A stretch of 64,000 bases of DNA from an uncultured Aquimarina sp. (GTDB taxonomy: Bacteria > Bacteroidota > Bacteroidia > Flavobacteriales > Flavobacteriaceae), in the NCBI GenBank assembly GCA_947499005.1, contig CANMML010000017.1, positions 1 to 64,000 of the forward strand, written 5' to 3'. Below the pieces are notes generated by a model, which did no database searches, was not told the origin of the DNA, and saw only the letters and a program-made list of their open reading frames with translations. The position numbers were made by a program, and so were the translations under genes. Of this stretch, positions 27,939 through 35,569 are shown piece after piece. Position 1 is the first letter of the stretch. Each line of letters opens with the position of its first letter.

Positions 27939-28625
27939 ATGAAATTAAGAGTAACACTTTTAACCCTGTTCGGAGTAGCAAGTATGTTTGGGCAATCAAT
28001 TAATCAAGCAAATGAAATTGGTATAAATACATACGGTGTTTTAGAAGTAAATGGGACTGTAGATATAAAATTAGTACATGAAAATGGTGGTAATTTGAGT
28101 ACTACTCTTGGGAAACAGATTACAAGTTATGTGAAATCTGTTTTACAAAATGAATCATTAGTCTTAGATTTTTATGGAATTGATACTGCAGATCTTGACG
28201 ATGATGAGGTAGTTGTACCTTTCAATCATTTAAGAAAAATAATCATCAATGGATCTGGTGATGTTAGTTGTGACGATCTTATTGAGTCGAATAATCTTGA
28301 AATTGTGATCAATAGTTCTGGTGATATTTCATTACCCGTAGAGGCCGAAAATTTAAACATTAGCATTAATGGGTCAGGAGATGTAGAGCTAAAAGGTGAA
28401 GCATCAAATACATCTATAAAAATAGCAGGAAGTGGAGATGTAAATGCAGAAGAATTGCAAACAGAAAATGCTAAAATAGAATCTAGAGGGTCAGGAGATG
28501 TAGAGGTTTATGTTTCTGAAAACTTGAAAGCTACTACTTATGGTTCAGGAGATATTAACTATCATGGAAGCCCAGAAAATATAAAAGCGAATGCTTCTGG
28601 TTCGGGAGATATTAATCATATTTAA
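27939..28625 (+). CDS. Secreted DUF2807 beta-repeat protein
   Basis: This 228-residue protein has a signal peptide (1-19, ending MFGQ) and a DUF2807-type domain: a NTYGVLEVNGTVDIKLVHEN-like opening, then repeated strands punctuated by NGSGDV, NSSGDI, NGSGDV, AGSGDV, RGSGDV, YGSGDI and SGSGDI. There is no lipobox, so it is periplasmic or secreted. It is separated from the oxidoreductase by 258 bp and may have its own promoter; a GTGTAAA half-site like those at 10202-10245 occurs at 27910-27916. It is the third family member of the module. Confidence 0.8.
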   Translation: MKLRVTLLTLFGVASMFGQSINQANEIGINTYGVLEVNGTVDIKLVHENGGNLSTTLGKQITSYVKSVLQNESLVLDFYGIDTADLDDDEVVVPFNHLRKIIINGSGDVSCDDLIESNNLEIVINSSGDISLPVEAENLNISINGSGDVELKGEASNTSIKIAGSGDVNAEELQTENAKIESRGSGDVEVYVSENLKATTYGSGDINYHGSPENIKANASGSGDINHI

Positions 28626-28685
28626 TACGCTTTGAGTTAAGAAGGTTATTCATAACTTTTTTAATCTCACATCATGAAGAGAATG

Positions 28686-28740
28686 AGGTAGTGCATTGAA
28701 AATTTTATAGAGGGAATTTCGATGCACTACCTTATATATT
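28686..28740 (+). terminator. Imperfect hairpin behind the DUF2807 gene
   Basis: AGGTAGTGCAT (28686-28696) pairs with ATGCACTACCT (28722-28732) and the stem can be extended inward by about 5-7 pairs with one wobble and one bulge. A weak T/A-rich tail follows. It is a probable terminator of the export module, although the tail is poor. Confidence 0.5.
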
Positions 28741-28963
28741 TATAATAAAGCGGCTATTTATTGCATTGAAATACAGAAATAAATGAAGAACGACACTCTT
28801 TACTTTTCTAAATATAGTATTTAAGTATAAATGATTCTTCTTTTAATGATTGATATGGTAGGGGGTTATATTACTTAAGCGTTTAATAGGTGTTAAAGTA
28901 TTAGCGTTTTAACTTTTTAGATAGACGGATACTGTTAACTCTTAAGATTTGGAGAATAAGACT

Positions 28964-29014
28964 TTTAGATGCAGCAACTATAAAGCGAATAGAAGTGTAG
29001 TTGCTGCATCTAAA
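28964..29014. repeat. Perfect 17-bp inverted repeat
   Basis: TTTAGATGCAGCAACTA (28964-28980) and TAGTTGCTGCATCTAAA (28998-29014) are perfect reverse complements around a 17-nt loop. There is no T run on either side, so it is not a standard terminator. It is the second of three inverted repeats in this 571-bp gene-free stretch (28626-29196). Confidence 0.75.
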
Positions 29015-29028
29015 GGTGTTGTTTTATG

Positions 29029-29103
29029 AATCAAGATAGGTCAAGCCAAATACCCTTTATATCAAAAACAAAATAAAATGCTTGGCCTCATCTTGATTTT
29101 TTT
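29029..29103 (+). terminator. Long imperfect hairpin with T run
   Basis: AATCAAGATAGGTCAAGCC (29029-29047) pairs with GCTTGGCCTCATCTTGATT (29080-29098) with one bulge and one wobble, followed by a seven-T run. It has all the marks of an intrinsic terminator on the + strand, although no gene lies directly before it. It may end read-through or a small transcript from 28.75-29.0 kb. Confidence 0.6.
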
Positions 29104-29196
29104 AATGCTTAATTGCTATAAAAATTGTGGTGTGTTGGGAATTTGCGACAGATGAAAGATTGAAAATGCTACATTAGACACCCACCTAAAAAGTAG

Positions 29197-29868
29197 CTAT
29201 TCATTGTTTAATAGTAGACTAATATCTTCTAGTAATTGTTGTACTTCTCCTAAATCAGTCCCGTCATAATAGCCTCGAATTCTTCTTTTTTGATCTACTA
29301 AAACAAAATTCTCGGTATGAATTAAATCATATTTAGAATAAGGTTGCACTTTAGCAACCAAATAAGATTTACGCGCTAAATCATAAATGGCTTTTTTATC
29401 ACCCGTAACTAAATTCCATTTATCAATTTGCACTCCTTTTTTCTTAGCATATCGGTTCAATTGAGCCACCGTATCGATTTCGGGAGTAACCGTATGTGAA
29501 AGCAGCAGAACTTCTTTTTGGTCTTTCAGTTTATTTTGAAGATAGCCCATATGTTGGGTCATCTTTGGGCAAATGGTTTGACAGGTTGTAAAAAAGAAAT
29601 CGGCAACATAAACTTTACCAGCATATTTTTCTTCAGAAATAGTATCTCCATTCTGGTTTACAAGTAGCCAATCTTTAACACGATGATATTTGCGAATTTC
29701 TTGTACAGTAGAATCTACCAATTCAGCATTCACTTGATTAGGCTCGTAGATAGGAAGTATTCGTTGAGGTTTCAATAACGAATAAATCCAAGTCACAATA
29801 ATCGCAGAGACGATCAATAAACCGACAGCGAATTTTTTATATGGAGCGAAGAATTTTAAAAGAGTCAT
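29197..29868 (-). CDS. SCO1/SenC-family protein
   Basis: This 223-residue protein has one N-terminal membrane anchor (about 12-31) and a thioredoxin-fold domain outside the cytoplasm. The copper-binding CxxxC motif is in FFTTCQTICPKMT (about 93-101), and the conserved His follows in LLLSHTVTPEID (about 137). The family delivers copper to cytochrome c oxidase CuA or acts as a thiol oxidoreductase. It may share a transcript with purE upstream across a 122-bp gap, but the gap is filled with TAGTC/CTAAGGACTAA quasi-repeats, so this is unsure. Confidence 0.9.
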   Translation of the reverse strand: MTLLKFFAPYKKFAVGLLIVSAIIVTWIYSLLKPQRILPIYEPNQVNAELVDSTVQEIRKYHRVKDWLLVNQNGDTISEEKYAGKVYVADFFFTTCQTICPKMTQHMGYLQNKLKDQKEVLLLSHTVTPEIDTVAQLNRYAKKKGVQIDKWNLVTGDKKAIYDLARKSYLVAKVQPYSKYDLIHTENFVLVDQKRRIRGYYDGTDLGEVQQLLEDISLLLNNE

Positions 29869-30000
29869 TAGTCTATAGTCATTAGATTATAGTTTGATAC
29901 ATTACCAAATTACTATTTAAAGCTTCTAGTGTTAGAAAATTATAAAACTTTAGTATTTGATAGTGAGATTAAATAACTAAGGACTAACTACTAAATACTA
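29869..30000. repeat. TAGTC/ACTAA quasi-repeat tracts
   Basis: The gap between the SCO1-like gene and purE begins with repeated TAGTCTATAGTCATTAGATTATAG-type words (29869-29900) and ends with ACTAAGGACTAACTACTAAATACTA-type words (29971-30000). The same words recur at 56414-56514. No ORF or RNA gene is seen. Confidence 0.6.
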
Positions 30001-30476
30001 GAAACTTTTTTAGCTCCCTCAATCACCTTAATCTTCAACCCCTCTTTGTAAGCGATAATACGTTCTTGTACTTCCTCGTTTTGAGAACCGATAATTTGAG
30101 CTGCTAAAATACCAGCATTTAACGCACCATCTAAAGCAACAGTAGCTACAGGTACACCACCAGGCATTTGCAAAATCGATAATACCGAATCCCAACCATC
30201 GATCGAGTTACGAGACTTTACAGGAACTCCAATAACAGGAAGTGGAGATAAAGAAGCCACCATCCCAGGTAAGTGGGCTGCTCCACCAGCACCAGCAATG
30301 ATTACATTAACACCACGTTTGTGAGCATTTTGACTGTAATCAAATAATTTTTCAGGAGTACGATGTGCAGAAACAATATCTACTTCAACATCAATTTTTA
30401 GTTCCTTTAAAAAATCTACAGCTTGTTGCATGATTGGCAAGTCACTTGTACTTCCCATGATAACTCCTACTTTCAT
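29991..30476 (-). CDS. purE: N5-carboxyaminoimidazole ribonucleotide mutase
   Basis: This 161-residue class I PurE converts N5-CAIR to CAIR in purine synthesis. The motifs MGSTSDLP (8-15), SAHRTPEKL (about 40-48), AGAGGAAHLPGM and PVIGVPVKS are complete and the length is normal. Its partner purK lies 105 bp upstream on the same strand, with an AGC-type quasi-repeat in the gap. Confidence 0.96.
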   Translation of the reverse strand: MKVGVIMGSTSDLPIMQQAVDFLKELKIDVEVDIVSAHRTPEKLFDYSQNAHKRGVNVIIAGAGGAAHLPGMVASLSPLPVIGVPVKSRNSIDGWDSVLSILQMPGGVPVATVALDGALNAGILAAQIIGSQNEEVQERIIAYKEGLKIKVIEGAKKVSSI

Positions 30477-30480
30477 ATTT

Positions 30481-30581
30481 TATAGCTTTCGGCTGTCAGC
30501 AACGAGCTGCCAGCTTTATTTTTTTGAATTATAATTTAGAACTACTATCAAGCTTAGAGCGGGAAGCTCGTAGCCGGTAGC
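30481..30581. repeat. AGCTCGTAGCC quasi-repeat between purK and purE
   Basis: The 105-bp gap contains AGCTTTCGGCTGTCAGCAAC-like and AGCGGGAAGCTCGTAGCCGG-like words, related to the tract at 55448-55560 in front of tyrA. Short AGCT-centred hairpins are possible, but there is no clean terminator. Confidence 0.6.
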
Positions 30582-31739
30582 CTATTCTGAAATAACTTTT
30601 ATAAACCCCTTAACTTCTCCTGCAATACGGCGCGCTTCGTTAATATTTTCATTAACAATAGTAACATGTCCCATTTTACGGAAAGGACGTGTTTCTCGTT
30701 TCCCATAAATATGCGGCGTTACACCAGGTAGTGCCATGATTTTTTCAATATTTTCATAAGCAACTTGACCCGTATGACCTTCTGCACCAACAAGATTTAC
30801 CATCACAGCACCAGCTTTTGTAGCGGTATCACCCAAAGGTAAATCCAACACCGAACGTAAATGTTGTTCGAATTGATTGGTATAACTTCCTTCAATACTA
30901 AAGTGTCCACTATTATGTGTACGTGGAGCTACTTCGTTCACCAATATTTCATCCTCTTGAGTTTGAAACATCTCTACGGCTAACACCCCAACATGCTTAA
31001 AGCTTTCAGAAACTTTCTTTGCTACAGCTCTTGCTTTTGAAGCGATTTCATCATCAATCCTTGCAGGACAAATGACATATTCCACTTGATTTGCTTCAGG
31101 ATGAAATTCCATTTCCACAACTGGATATGTTTTAACTTCTCCGCTAGCATTTCGAACCACAATAACAGCTAACTCGTTTTTAAAATCAATCAAGTCCTCA
31201 GCAATACATTCTGCATCGGGAAGCTTATCAATCGCTTTTTCATCACGAATGATACTCACTCCCATTCCGTCATATCCTCCTTCAGTACATTTCCAAACAA
31301 AAGGGATTGTTACTTCTTGGTTAGTAATTGCAGCGATTAATTCGGCTTTAGTAGAAAACCTTTTAAATGCAGAAGTAGGAATTCCTTGTTCTTTATAGAA
31401 AACTTTTTGTTTTCCTTTATTCTGAATTTGTTTTAGGGTAGCAGCAGAAGGGTAAACCGTCTTTCCTTCAGTTTCCAGTTTTTCAAGAGCAGCAACATTA
31501 ACAGCTTCAATTTCAAAAGTGAGAACATCGACCTGTTTTCCGAAATTGTAAACGGTATCAAAATCCATCAAATCTCCCTGCACAAATTCATTGCAGGCAA
31601 TTCTACACGGTGCTTCAGGACTAGGATCTAGAACTGTTGTGGCAATATCATATTTGCGTGTTTCGTATAATAACATCTTTCCTAACTGACCACCTCCAAG
31701 AATTCCTAGTGTAAAGTCTGATGAAAAATAGTGCTGCAT
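30582..31739 (-). CDS. purK: N5-carboxyaminoimidazole ribonucleotide synthase
   Basis: This 385-residue ATP-grasp enzyme carboxylates AIR to N5-CAIR with ATP and bicarbonate. The N-terminal pre-ATP-grasp fold starts LGILGGGQLGKML (about 12-24). ATP-grasp features include GGYDGMGV, the metal-binding VNEVAPRTHNSGHF segment and EGSYTNQFEQHLR. Length and order are normal. It precedes purE on the minus strand. Its promoter is well defined: TTG (complement of 31788-31790), a 20-bp spacer and the -7 box TAATTTTG (complement of 31760-31767). Confidence 0.96.
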   Translation of the reverse strand: MQHYFSSDFTLGILGGGQLGKMLLYETRKYDIATTVLDPSPEAPCRIACNEFVQGDLMDFDTVYNFGKQVDVLTFEIEAVNVAALEKLETEGKTVYPSAATLKQIQNKGKQKVFYKEQGIPTSAFKRFSTKAELIAAITNQEVTIPFVWKCTEGGYDGMGVSIIRDEKAIDKLPDAECIAEDLIDFKNELAVIVVRNASGEVKTYPVVEMEFHPEANQVEYVICPARIDDEIASKARAVAKKVSESFKHVGVLAVEMFQTQEDEILVNEVAPRTHNSGHFSIEGSYTNQFEQHLRSVLDLPLGDTATKAGAVMVNLVGAEGHTGQVAYENIEKIMALPGVTPHIYGKRETRPFRKMGHVTIVNENINEARRIAGEVKGFIKVISE

Positions 31740-31759
31740 TTATGTAAAAGTTTGAGGTG

Positions 31760-31790
31760 CAAAATTAGGTTAAATTTTGGCTATGAGCAA
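31760..31790 (-). promoter_or_regulatory. Bacteroidota-type promoter of purK
   Basis: On the minus strand a -33 TTG (31788-31790) and a -7 TAATTTTG (31760-31767) are separated by 20 bp, matching the TTTG/TAnnTTTG promoter. The predicted start lies about 15 bp before the purK ATG. Confidence 0.7.
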
Positions 31791-31958
31791 CGGGCTTTCA
31801 ACGGCTAGTTTTTCTAACGCATAAACAGGTTTAATGCAAATGGTATTCAATTATAAGAAAATCGATGCTGTGTGTTGTGAATCAGAGGCTTAAATCATAT
31901 CATATTGTTGTGTAAATTCACTTGATAATAAATGATTTATACTGAATTAGATCGATTA

Positions 31959-31985
31959 CCAATAGTCGATAGCTGATAGCCCATA
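31959..31985. repeat. GATAGCTGATAGC quasi-repeat
   Basis: A short tract with the words AGTCGATAGCTGATAGCCC just upstream of the adk promoter. Nearly the same words recur at 32676-32708 before obg. Confidence 0.6.
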
Positions 31986-31991
31986 AATACT

Positions 31992-31999
31992 TATATTTG
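31992..31999 (+). promoter_or_regulatory. -7 promoter element of adk
   Basis: TATATTTG is an exact TAnnTTTG box, 27 bp before the adk start codon. No convincing -33 TTTG is visible at the expected distance, which is common in this phylum. Confidence 0.6.
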
Positions 32000-32026
32000 C
32001 ATCTTTGAAATTAAACAAAGATTACT

Positions 32027-32599
32027 ATGATTAACCTAGTACTATTCGGACCTCCAGGTGCAGGAAAGGGAACACAAGCTGAGTTTTTAAAAGAAAAATA
32101 TGAATTGGTACACATTTCGACAGGAGATGTTTTTCGTTTCAATATTAAAAATGCAACAGAACTTGGTGTACTAGCAAAATCATTCATTGATAAAGGGCAA
32201 TTAGTACCAGACGAGGTAACAATTAATATGTTGAATGCCGAGGTTGAAAAAAATCCACAAGCAAAAGGATTTATTTTTGATGGATTTCCTCGTACTTCAG
32301 CTCAAGCAGATGCTTTAGGAGAACTATTATCCTCTAAAGGAACGGACGTAAGTGCTATGGTGGCATTAGAAGTTGAAGATGAGGTTTTAGTAAAGCGTTT
32401 ATTAGAAAGAGGGAAAACATCAGGACGTGCAGACGATGCTGATGAGGGAGTAATTAGAAATAGAATTGCGGTATATTATAAAGAAACTGCGATCTTAAAA
32501 GATTATTACCAAGCGAAAGATAAATATTACGGAGTAGACGGTGTTGGAAGTATCGCCGAAATTACGGAACGTATTAGTGAAGTGATAGATCAGCTGTAA
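32027..32599 (+). CDS. adk: Adenylate kinase
   Basis: This 190-residue kinase interconverts ATP, AMP and ADP. The P-loop is GPPGAGKGT (7-15), the AMP site includes HISTGDVFRFN and FDGFPRTSAQAD, and the lid carries ERGKTSGRADD. It is the short-lid form without a zinc-binding insertion. A strong hairpin follows, then obg on the same strand. Confidence 0.97.
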   Translation: MINLVLFGPPGAGKGTQAEFLKEKYELVHISTGDVFRFNIKNATELGVLAKSFIDKGQLVPDEVTINMLNAEVEKNPQAKGFIFDGFPRTSAQADALGELLSSKGTDVSAMVALEVEDEVLVKRLLERGKTSGRADDADEGVIRNRIAVYYKETAILKDYYQAKDKYYGVDGVGSIAEITERISEVIDQL

Positions 32600-32628
32600 G
32601 CTGAATTCAAGATTTAAGATTCAATATT

Positions 32629-32659
32629 CAAGGTTCAGAATTTTAAATTTTGAACCTTG
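32629..32659. terminator. Hairpin behind adk
   Basis: CAAGGTTCAGAATTT (32629-32643) pairs with AAATTTTGAACCTTG (32645-32659) over 15 bp with one G-T wobble and almost no loop. It sits in a TTCAAGATTC-type quasi-repeat (32600-32658). T residues after it are few, so it may be a weak terminator or an RNA-stabilising end. Confidence 0.55.
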
Positions 32660-32675
32660 TTCTATTAATAAATAA

Positions 32676-32708
32676 TTGCCGATAGCTGATAGCTGACGGC
32701 TCAAAGCC
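32676..32708. repeat. GATAGCTGATAGCTGACGGC quasi-repeat before obg
   Basis: The tract reads GCCGATAGCTGATAGCTGAC and on, ending 7 bp before the obg ATG. It is almost the same as the tract at 31959-31985 before adk, so two neighbouring genes carry the same upstream words. Confidence 0.65.
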
Positions 32709-32714
32709 CTTGTA

Positions 32715-33710
32715 ATGACAGAAGGAAATTTTGTAGACTACGTAAAATTGCACCTCTTCTCTGGGAATGGAGGTAAAGGTTCTGTGCATTTGCATAGGGA
32801 AAAGTATATCGATAAAGGTGGCCCTGATGGTGGAGATGGTGGTCGTGGAGGTCATATCGTTTTACGTGCGAATTCGAACTTATGGACGTTGTTTCATTTA
32901 AAAATGAAGCGACATGTTAAGGCAGGACATGGAGCACACGGAGGTTCTTCTCGTAGTACAGGAGCTGATGGTGAAGATATGTATATTGATGTACCTTTAG
33001 GAACTGTGGTTCGTGATACGGAAACAGAAGAAATACTATATGAGCTTACCGAAAACGGTCAAGAAATTATCATTGCTGAAGGTGGTAAAGGAGGAAGAGG
33101 TAACTGGCATTTTAAAAGTTCTACCAACCAAACACCAAGATATGCACAACCAGGTATTCCAGGGTGTCAAGTAGATGTTACTTTAGAATTAAAAGTATTA
33201 GCCGATGTTGGTTTAGTAGGATTCCCAAATGCAGGAAAATCGACTTTGTTATCGGTATTGACAGCTGCAAAGCCAAAAATTGCAGATTATGAATTTACTA
33301 CACTAAAGCCTAACCTTGGAATTGTAAAATACAGAGATTTTAGAACTTTTGTGATGGCAGATATTCCTGGTATCATAGAGGGAGCTGCTGAAGGAAAAGG
33401 GATTGGACATCGTTTCTTAAGGCATATCGAACGAAACTCTACCTTATTGTTTTTGATCCCTGCAGATGCCGATGATATTGTAAAGCAATACTATATTTTA
33501 TTAGACGAATTACGTCGATACAATCCCGAGATGTTGGATAAGCAGCGATTTATTGCTGTTTCTAAATCCGATATGTTAGATGATGAATTGAAAGAAGAAA
33601 TTTCTGCAGAGATCGATGAAGGTATTGGACTTCCATTCCTATTTATCTCATCAGTAGCTCAACAAGGGTTAACCGAATTGAAAGACAAGCTTTGGGCAAT
33701 GCTTCAATAA
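32715..33710 (+). CDS. obg: GTPase ObgE/CgtA
   Basis: This 331-residue GTPase acts in 50S ribosome assembly and stress control. It has the glycine-rich OBG fold (about 1-158, with GGDGGRGGH and [11 protein letters not shown]) and a G domain with G1 GFPNAGKST (about 168-176), G3 DIPGIIEGA and G4 VSKSD. It lacks a C-terminal OCT domain, as usual in this phylum. It follows adk. Confidence 0.97.
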   Translation: MTEGNFVDYVKLHLFSGNGGKGSVHLHREKYIDKGGPDGGDGGRGGHIVLRANSNLWTLFHLKMKRHVKAGHGAHGGSSRSTGADGEDMYIDVPLGTVVRDTETEEILYELTENGQEIIIAEGGKGGRGNWHFKSSTNQTPRYAQPGIPGCQVDVTLELKVLADVGLVGFPNAGKSTLLSVLTAAKPKIADYEFTTLKPNLGIVKYRDFRTFVMADIPGIIEGAAEGKGIGHRFLRHIERNSTLLFLIPADADDIVKQYYILLDELRRYNPEMLDKQRFIAVSKSDMLDDELKEEISAEIDEGIGLPFLFISSVAQQGLTELKDKLWAMLQ

Positions 33711-33724
33711 TCTAAAATACGTAG

Positions 33725-33775
33725 AAACAAGAATCAAGATTTAACACATTGATAAAGCCTTGATTCTTGTTTTAA
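33725..33775 (+). terminator. Terminator of obg
   Basis: AAACAAGAATCAAG (33725-33738) and CTTGATTCTTGTTT (33759-33772) are perfect 14-bp complements around a 20-nt loop, ending in a short T run. Confidence 0.7.
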
Positions 33776-33887
33776 TACTTCTGGTATCATTTTAGTTCAT
33801 ACTACGCACTTATTGAATTACAAAGATATATACTCTTTTTGTGCTGTTTTGAAATAATTCCTCTTCTGTATCTGTTAACTACCTTTC

Positions 33888-34295
33888 TTAGTTTAAATTA
33901 TGTTTTTTTATCAGATGATCAACACTGATTTTTCCACTTCCAGTGAAGAAGAAACAAGCAAATAATAAGAGTAAATAAAATGATTCATTTGTGATTTTCC
34001 CTCCAAGCATAATAAATGTGATAACAGACATGGTTATCATAAGTGGGATTGTAGATAAACGAGTTAAAAAACCGATAGAGAGAAATAAACCAAAAGTAAG
34101 TTCTGATATTTTTCCTAAATAAACCATTATTTTAGGGAATGGCATTCCAACATCATTTAACCATTCTACATATCCTGCTATTTGTTTTGGGTCCGTGATT
34201 TCTAAACCATAGTACATAATGATTCCACCAGTTATTATTCTTATGGTATCAAGTCCTTGATAAAATGTCCCATGTGATAGTGATTTTTGTATCAT
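33888..34295 (-). CDS. DoxX-family membrane protein
   Basis: This 135-residue protein has four predicted membrane helices and the DoxX pattern: a polar N terminus, GLDTIRIITGGIIMYYG, then PKIMVYLGKISELTFGLFLSIGF. The biochemical role of the family is poorly defined; members are linked to redox and thiol stress. It is divergent from a membrane-anchored transcription regulator with only 81 bp between the starts, which suggests that the regulator controls it. Confidence 0.82.
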   Translation of the reverse strand: MIQKSLSHGTFYQGLDTIRIITGGIIMYYGLEITDPKQIAGYVEWLNDVGMPFPKIMVYLGKISELTFGLFLSIGFLTRLSTIPLMITMSVITFIMLGGKITNESFYLLLLFACFFFTGSGKISVDHLIKKHNLN

Positions 34296-34376
34296 ATTTC
34301 TTTAATTTAATTTATGATCGAAAAGTACTAGCATGCTTTATTTATGTACTAAAAGGATTTGTAAAAAAAGATTAAA

Positions 34377-35258
34377 ATGAATGTAAAAAAAGAATTTAAT
34401 GCTTTTAGTTTGTTGATAATAATTGCTTTGTGTTTTGGAGTGTTGTTTGTATATCTTCTTGTCGATTTCTTCAAGCCAGTAGAAATATATAACCCAGAGT
34501 TAAAAGAAAAGCAATCTCAATTAGTAGTAAGATCAATAGGAGATGCATTGTTACATTCGTTGGGAAATGATTACGAACCTCTTCTACCCGTTAAAAAAGT
34601 TGATTCAGCAACTTATAGATTAGCATTTACTTCTCCCTTGATAATAAAACCAGATACTTTAGTGAAAATAGCTCTAAAGCATATAAATACGAGTTTGTCT
34701 AATCAATCTATTATTCATGTTTTAGATGCAAAAACTCAAGAAATTGTATATGGTTTTGAAATCAATCATTTTACAGAACATAAAATTCCCTGTTTAGGAA
34801 GAGTGCTCCCAAAATCTGATTATTTAGTAGATGTAAGTTTTTATAAGACTCATAAAGTCTCATCAAGAAGTGTAGTTTATAGTGCATTCATAATCTTCAT
34901 CTTATTTCTAGTAATTATAGCTGTCTTTCTTTTTCTTAAGAGAAATAAATTAAATGATTTGGACAATGTGAATACGATTAAAGGAATGAGAATTATATCA
35001 AATCTCAACCAGATAGCCTTTAATAATAACATTGTACAGTTAACAGAAAAAGAAATGCAAATTTTTGAAATTCTTTTTAGAGAAGAAGGTAAACTCGTCA
35101 CTAGAGAATACTTAACAAATGAGGTTTGGTTTAAGAAGGGGGTGATTACAGCTAGAAGTTTGGATATGTATATCTCTAGGTTAAGAAAAAAAATGAAAAA
35201 GATTTCAGGATCTAAAATTATCAATCATCACGGGAAAGGATATGTTTTAGAAATTTAG
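34377..35258 (+). CDS. Membrane-anchored winged-helix transcription regulator (ToxR-like layout)
   Basis: This 293-residue protein has a membrane helix at about 11-32, an outside domain of about 130 residues, a second helix at about 166-189 and a C-terminal OmpR/PhoB-type winged helix in the cytoplasm (about 205-293: LTEKEMQIFEILF, LTNEVWF, RSLDMYISRLRKKM, GKGYVLEI). Signals sensed outside would act directly on DNA without a kinase. The order of domains is opposite to ToxR, whose DNA-binding domain is N-terminal. It is divergent from doxX and just upstream of feoAB, so iron or redox signals are possible inputs. Confidence 0.85.
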   Translation: MNVKKEFNAFSLLIIIALCFGVLFVYLLVDFFKPVEIYNPELKEKQSQLVVRSIGDALLHSLGNDYEPLLPVKKVDSATYRLAFTSPLIIKPDTLVKIALKHINTSLSNQSIIHVLDAKTQEIVYGFEINHFTEHKIPCLGRVLPKSDYLVDVSFYKTHKVSSRSVVYSAFIIFILFLVIIAVFLFLKRNKLNDLDNVNTIKGMRIISNLNQIAFNNNIVQLTEKEMQIFEILFREEGKLVTREYLTNEVWFKKGVITARSLDMYISRLRKKMKKISGSKIINHHGKGYVLEI

Positions 35259-35294
35259 TAGGTTTTATATTATGAATTGCTGCATACTAATCTC

Positions 35295-35302
35295 TATCTT
35301 TG
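35295..35302 (+). promoter_or_regulatory. -7 promoter element of feoAB
   Basis: TATCTTTG is an exact TAnnTTTG box. A TTG lies at 35277-35279, though the 15-bp spacer is short. The box overlaps an in-frame TTG codon (35300-35302), so translation of feoA must begin further downstream. Confidence 0.6.
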
Positions 35303-35326
35303 CTATTTCAAATAAATCTAAATAAA

Positions 35327-35554
35327 TTGATAGTTTCTTTAGCAGATTTAAAACAAGGGCAGAAGGGAAAGATTGTATCATTGATTACAAATAATATTCC
35401 ACTAAAATTATTAGAAATGGGTTGCTTGCCAGGTAATGATGTTACATTGTTGCACACAGCTCCTTTTCAGTGCCCTATGTACTTAGATGTCAATGGATCT
35501 CATTTGGCCATTCGTCGAGAGGTAGCTAGAGAAATTGAAGTAGAAATTCAGTAG
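35327..35554 (+). CDS. feoA: Ferrous iron transport protein A
   Basis: I choose TTG 35327 as start (75 residues). The frame is open from TTG 35300, but that codon overlaps the -7 box and would add a stretch that FeoA proteins lack. The protein is a small SH3-like domain: SLADLKQGQKGKIVSL at the N terminus and LLEMGCLPGNDVTLLH in the middle. FeoA modulates FeoB-mediated Fe(II) uptake. feoB starts 15 bp downstream. Confidence 0.88.
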   Translation: MIVSLADLKQGQKGKIVSLITNNIPLKLLEMGCLPGNDVTLLHTAPFQCPMYLDVNGSHLAIRREVAREIEVEIQ

Positions 35555-35569
35555 TTTTTTCGAGTTCTT

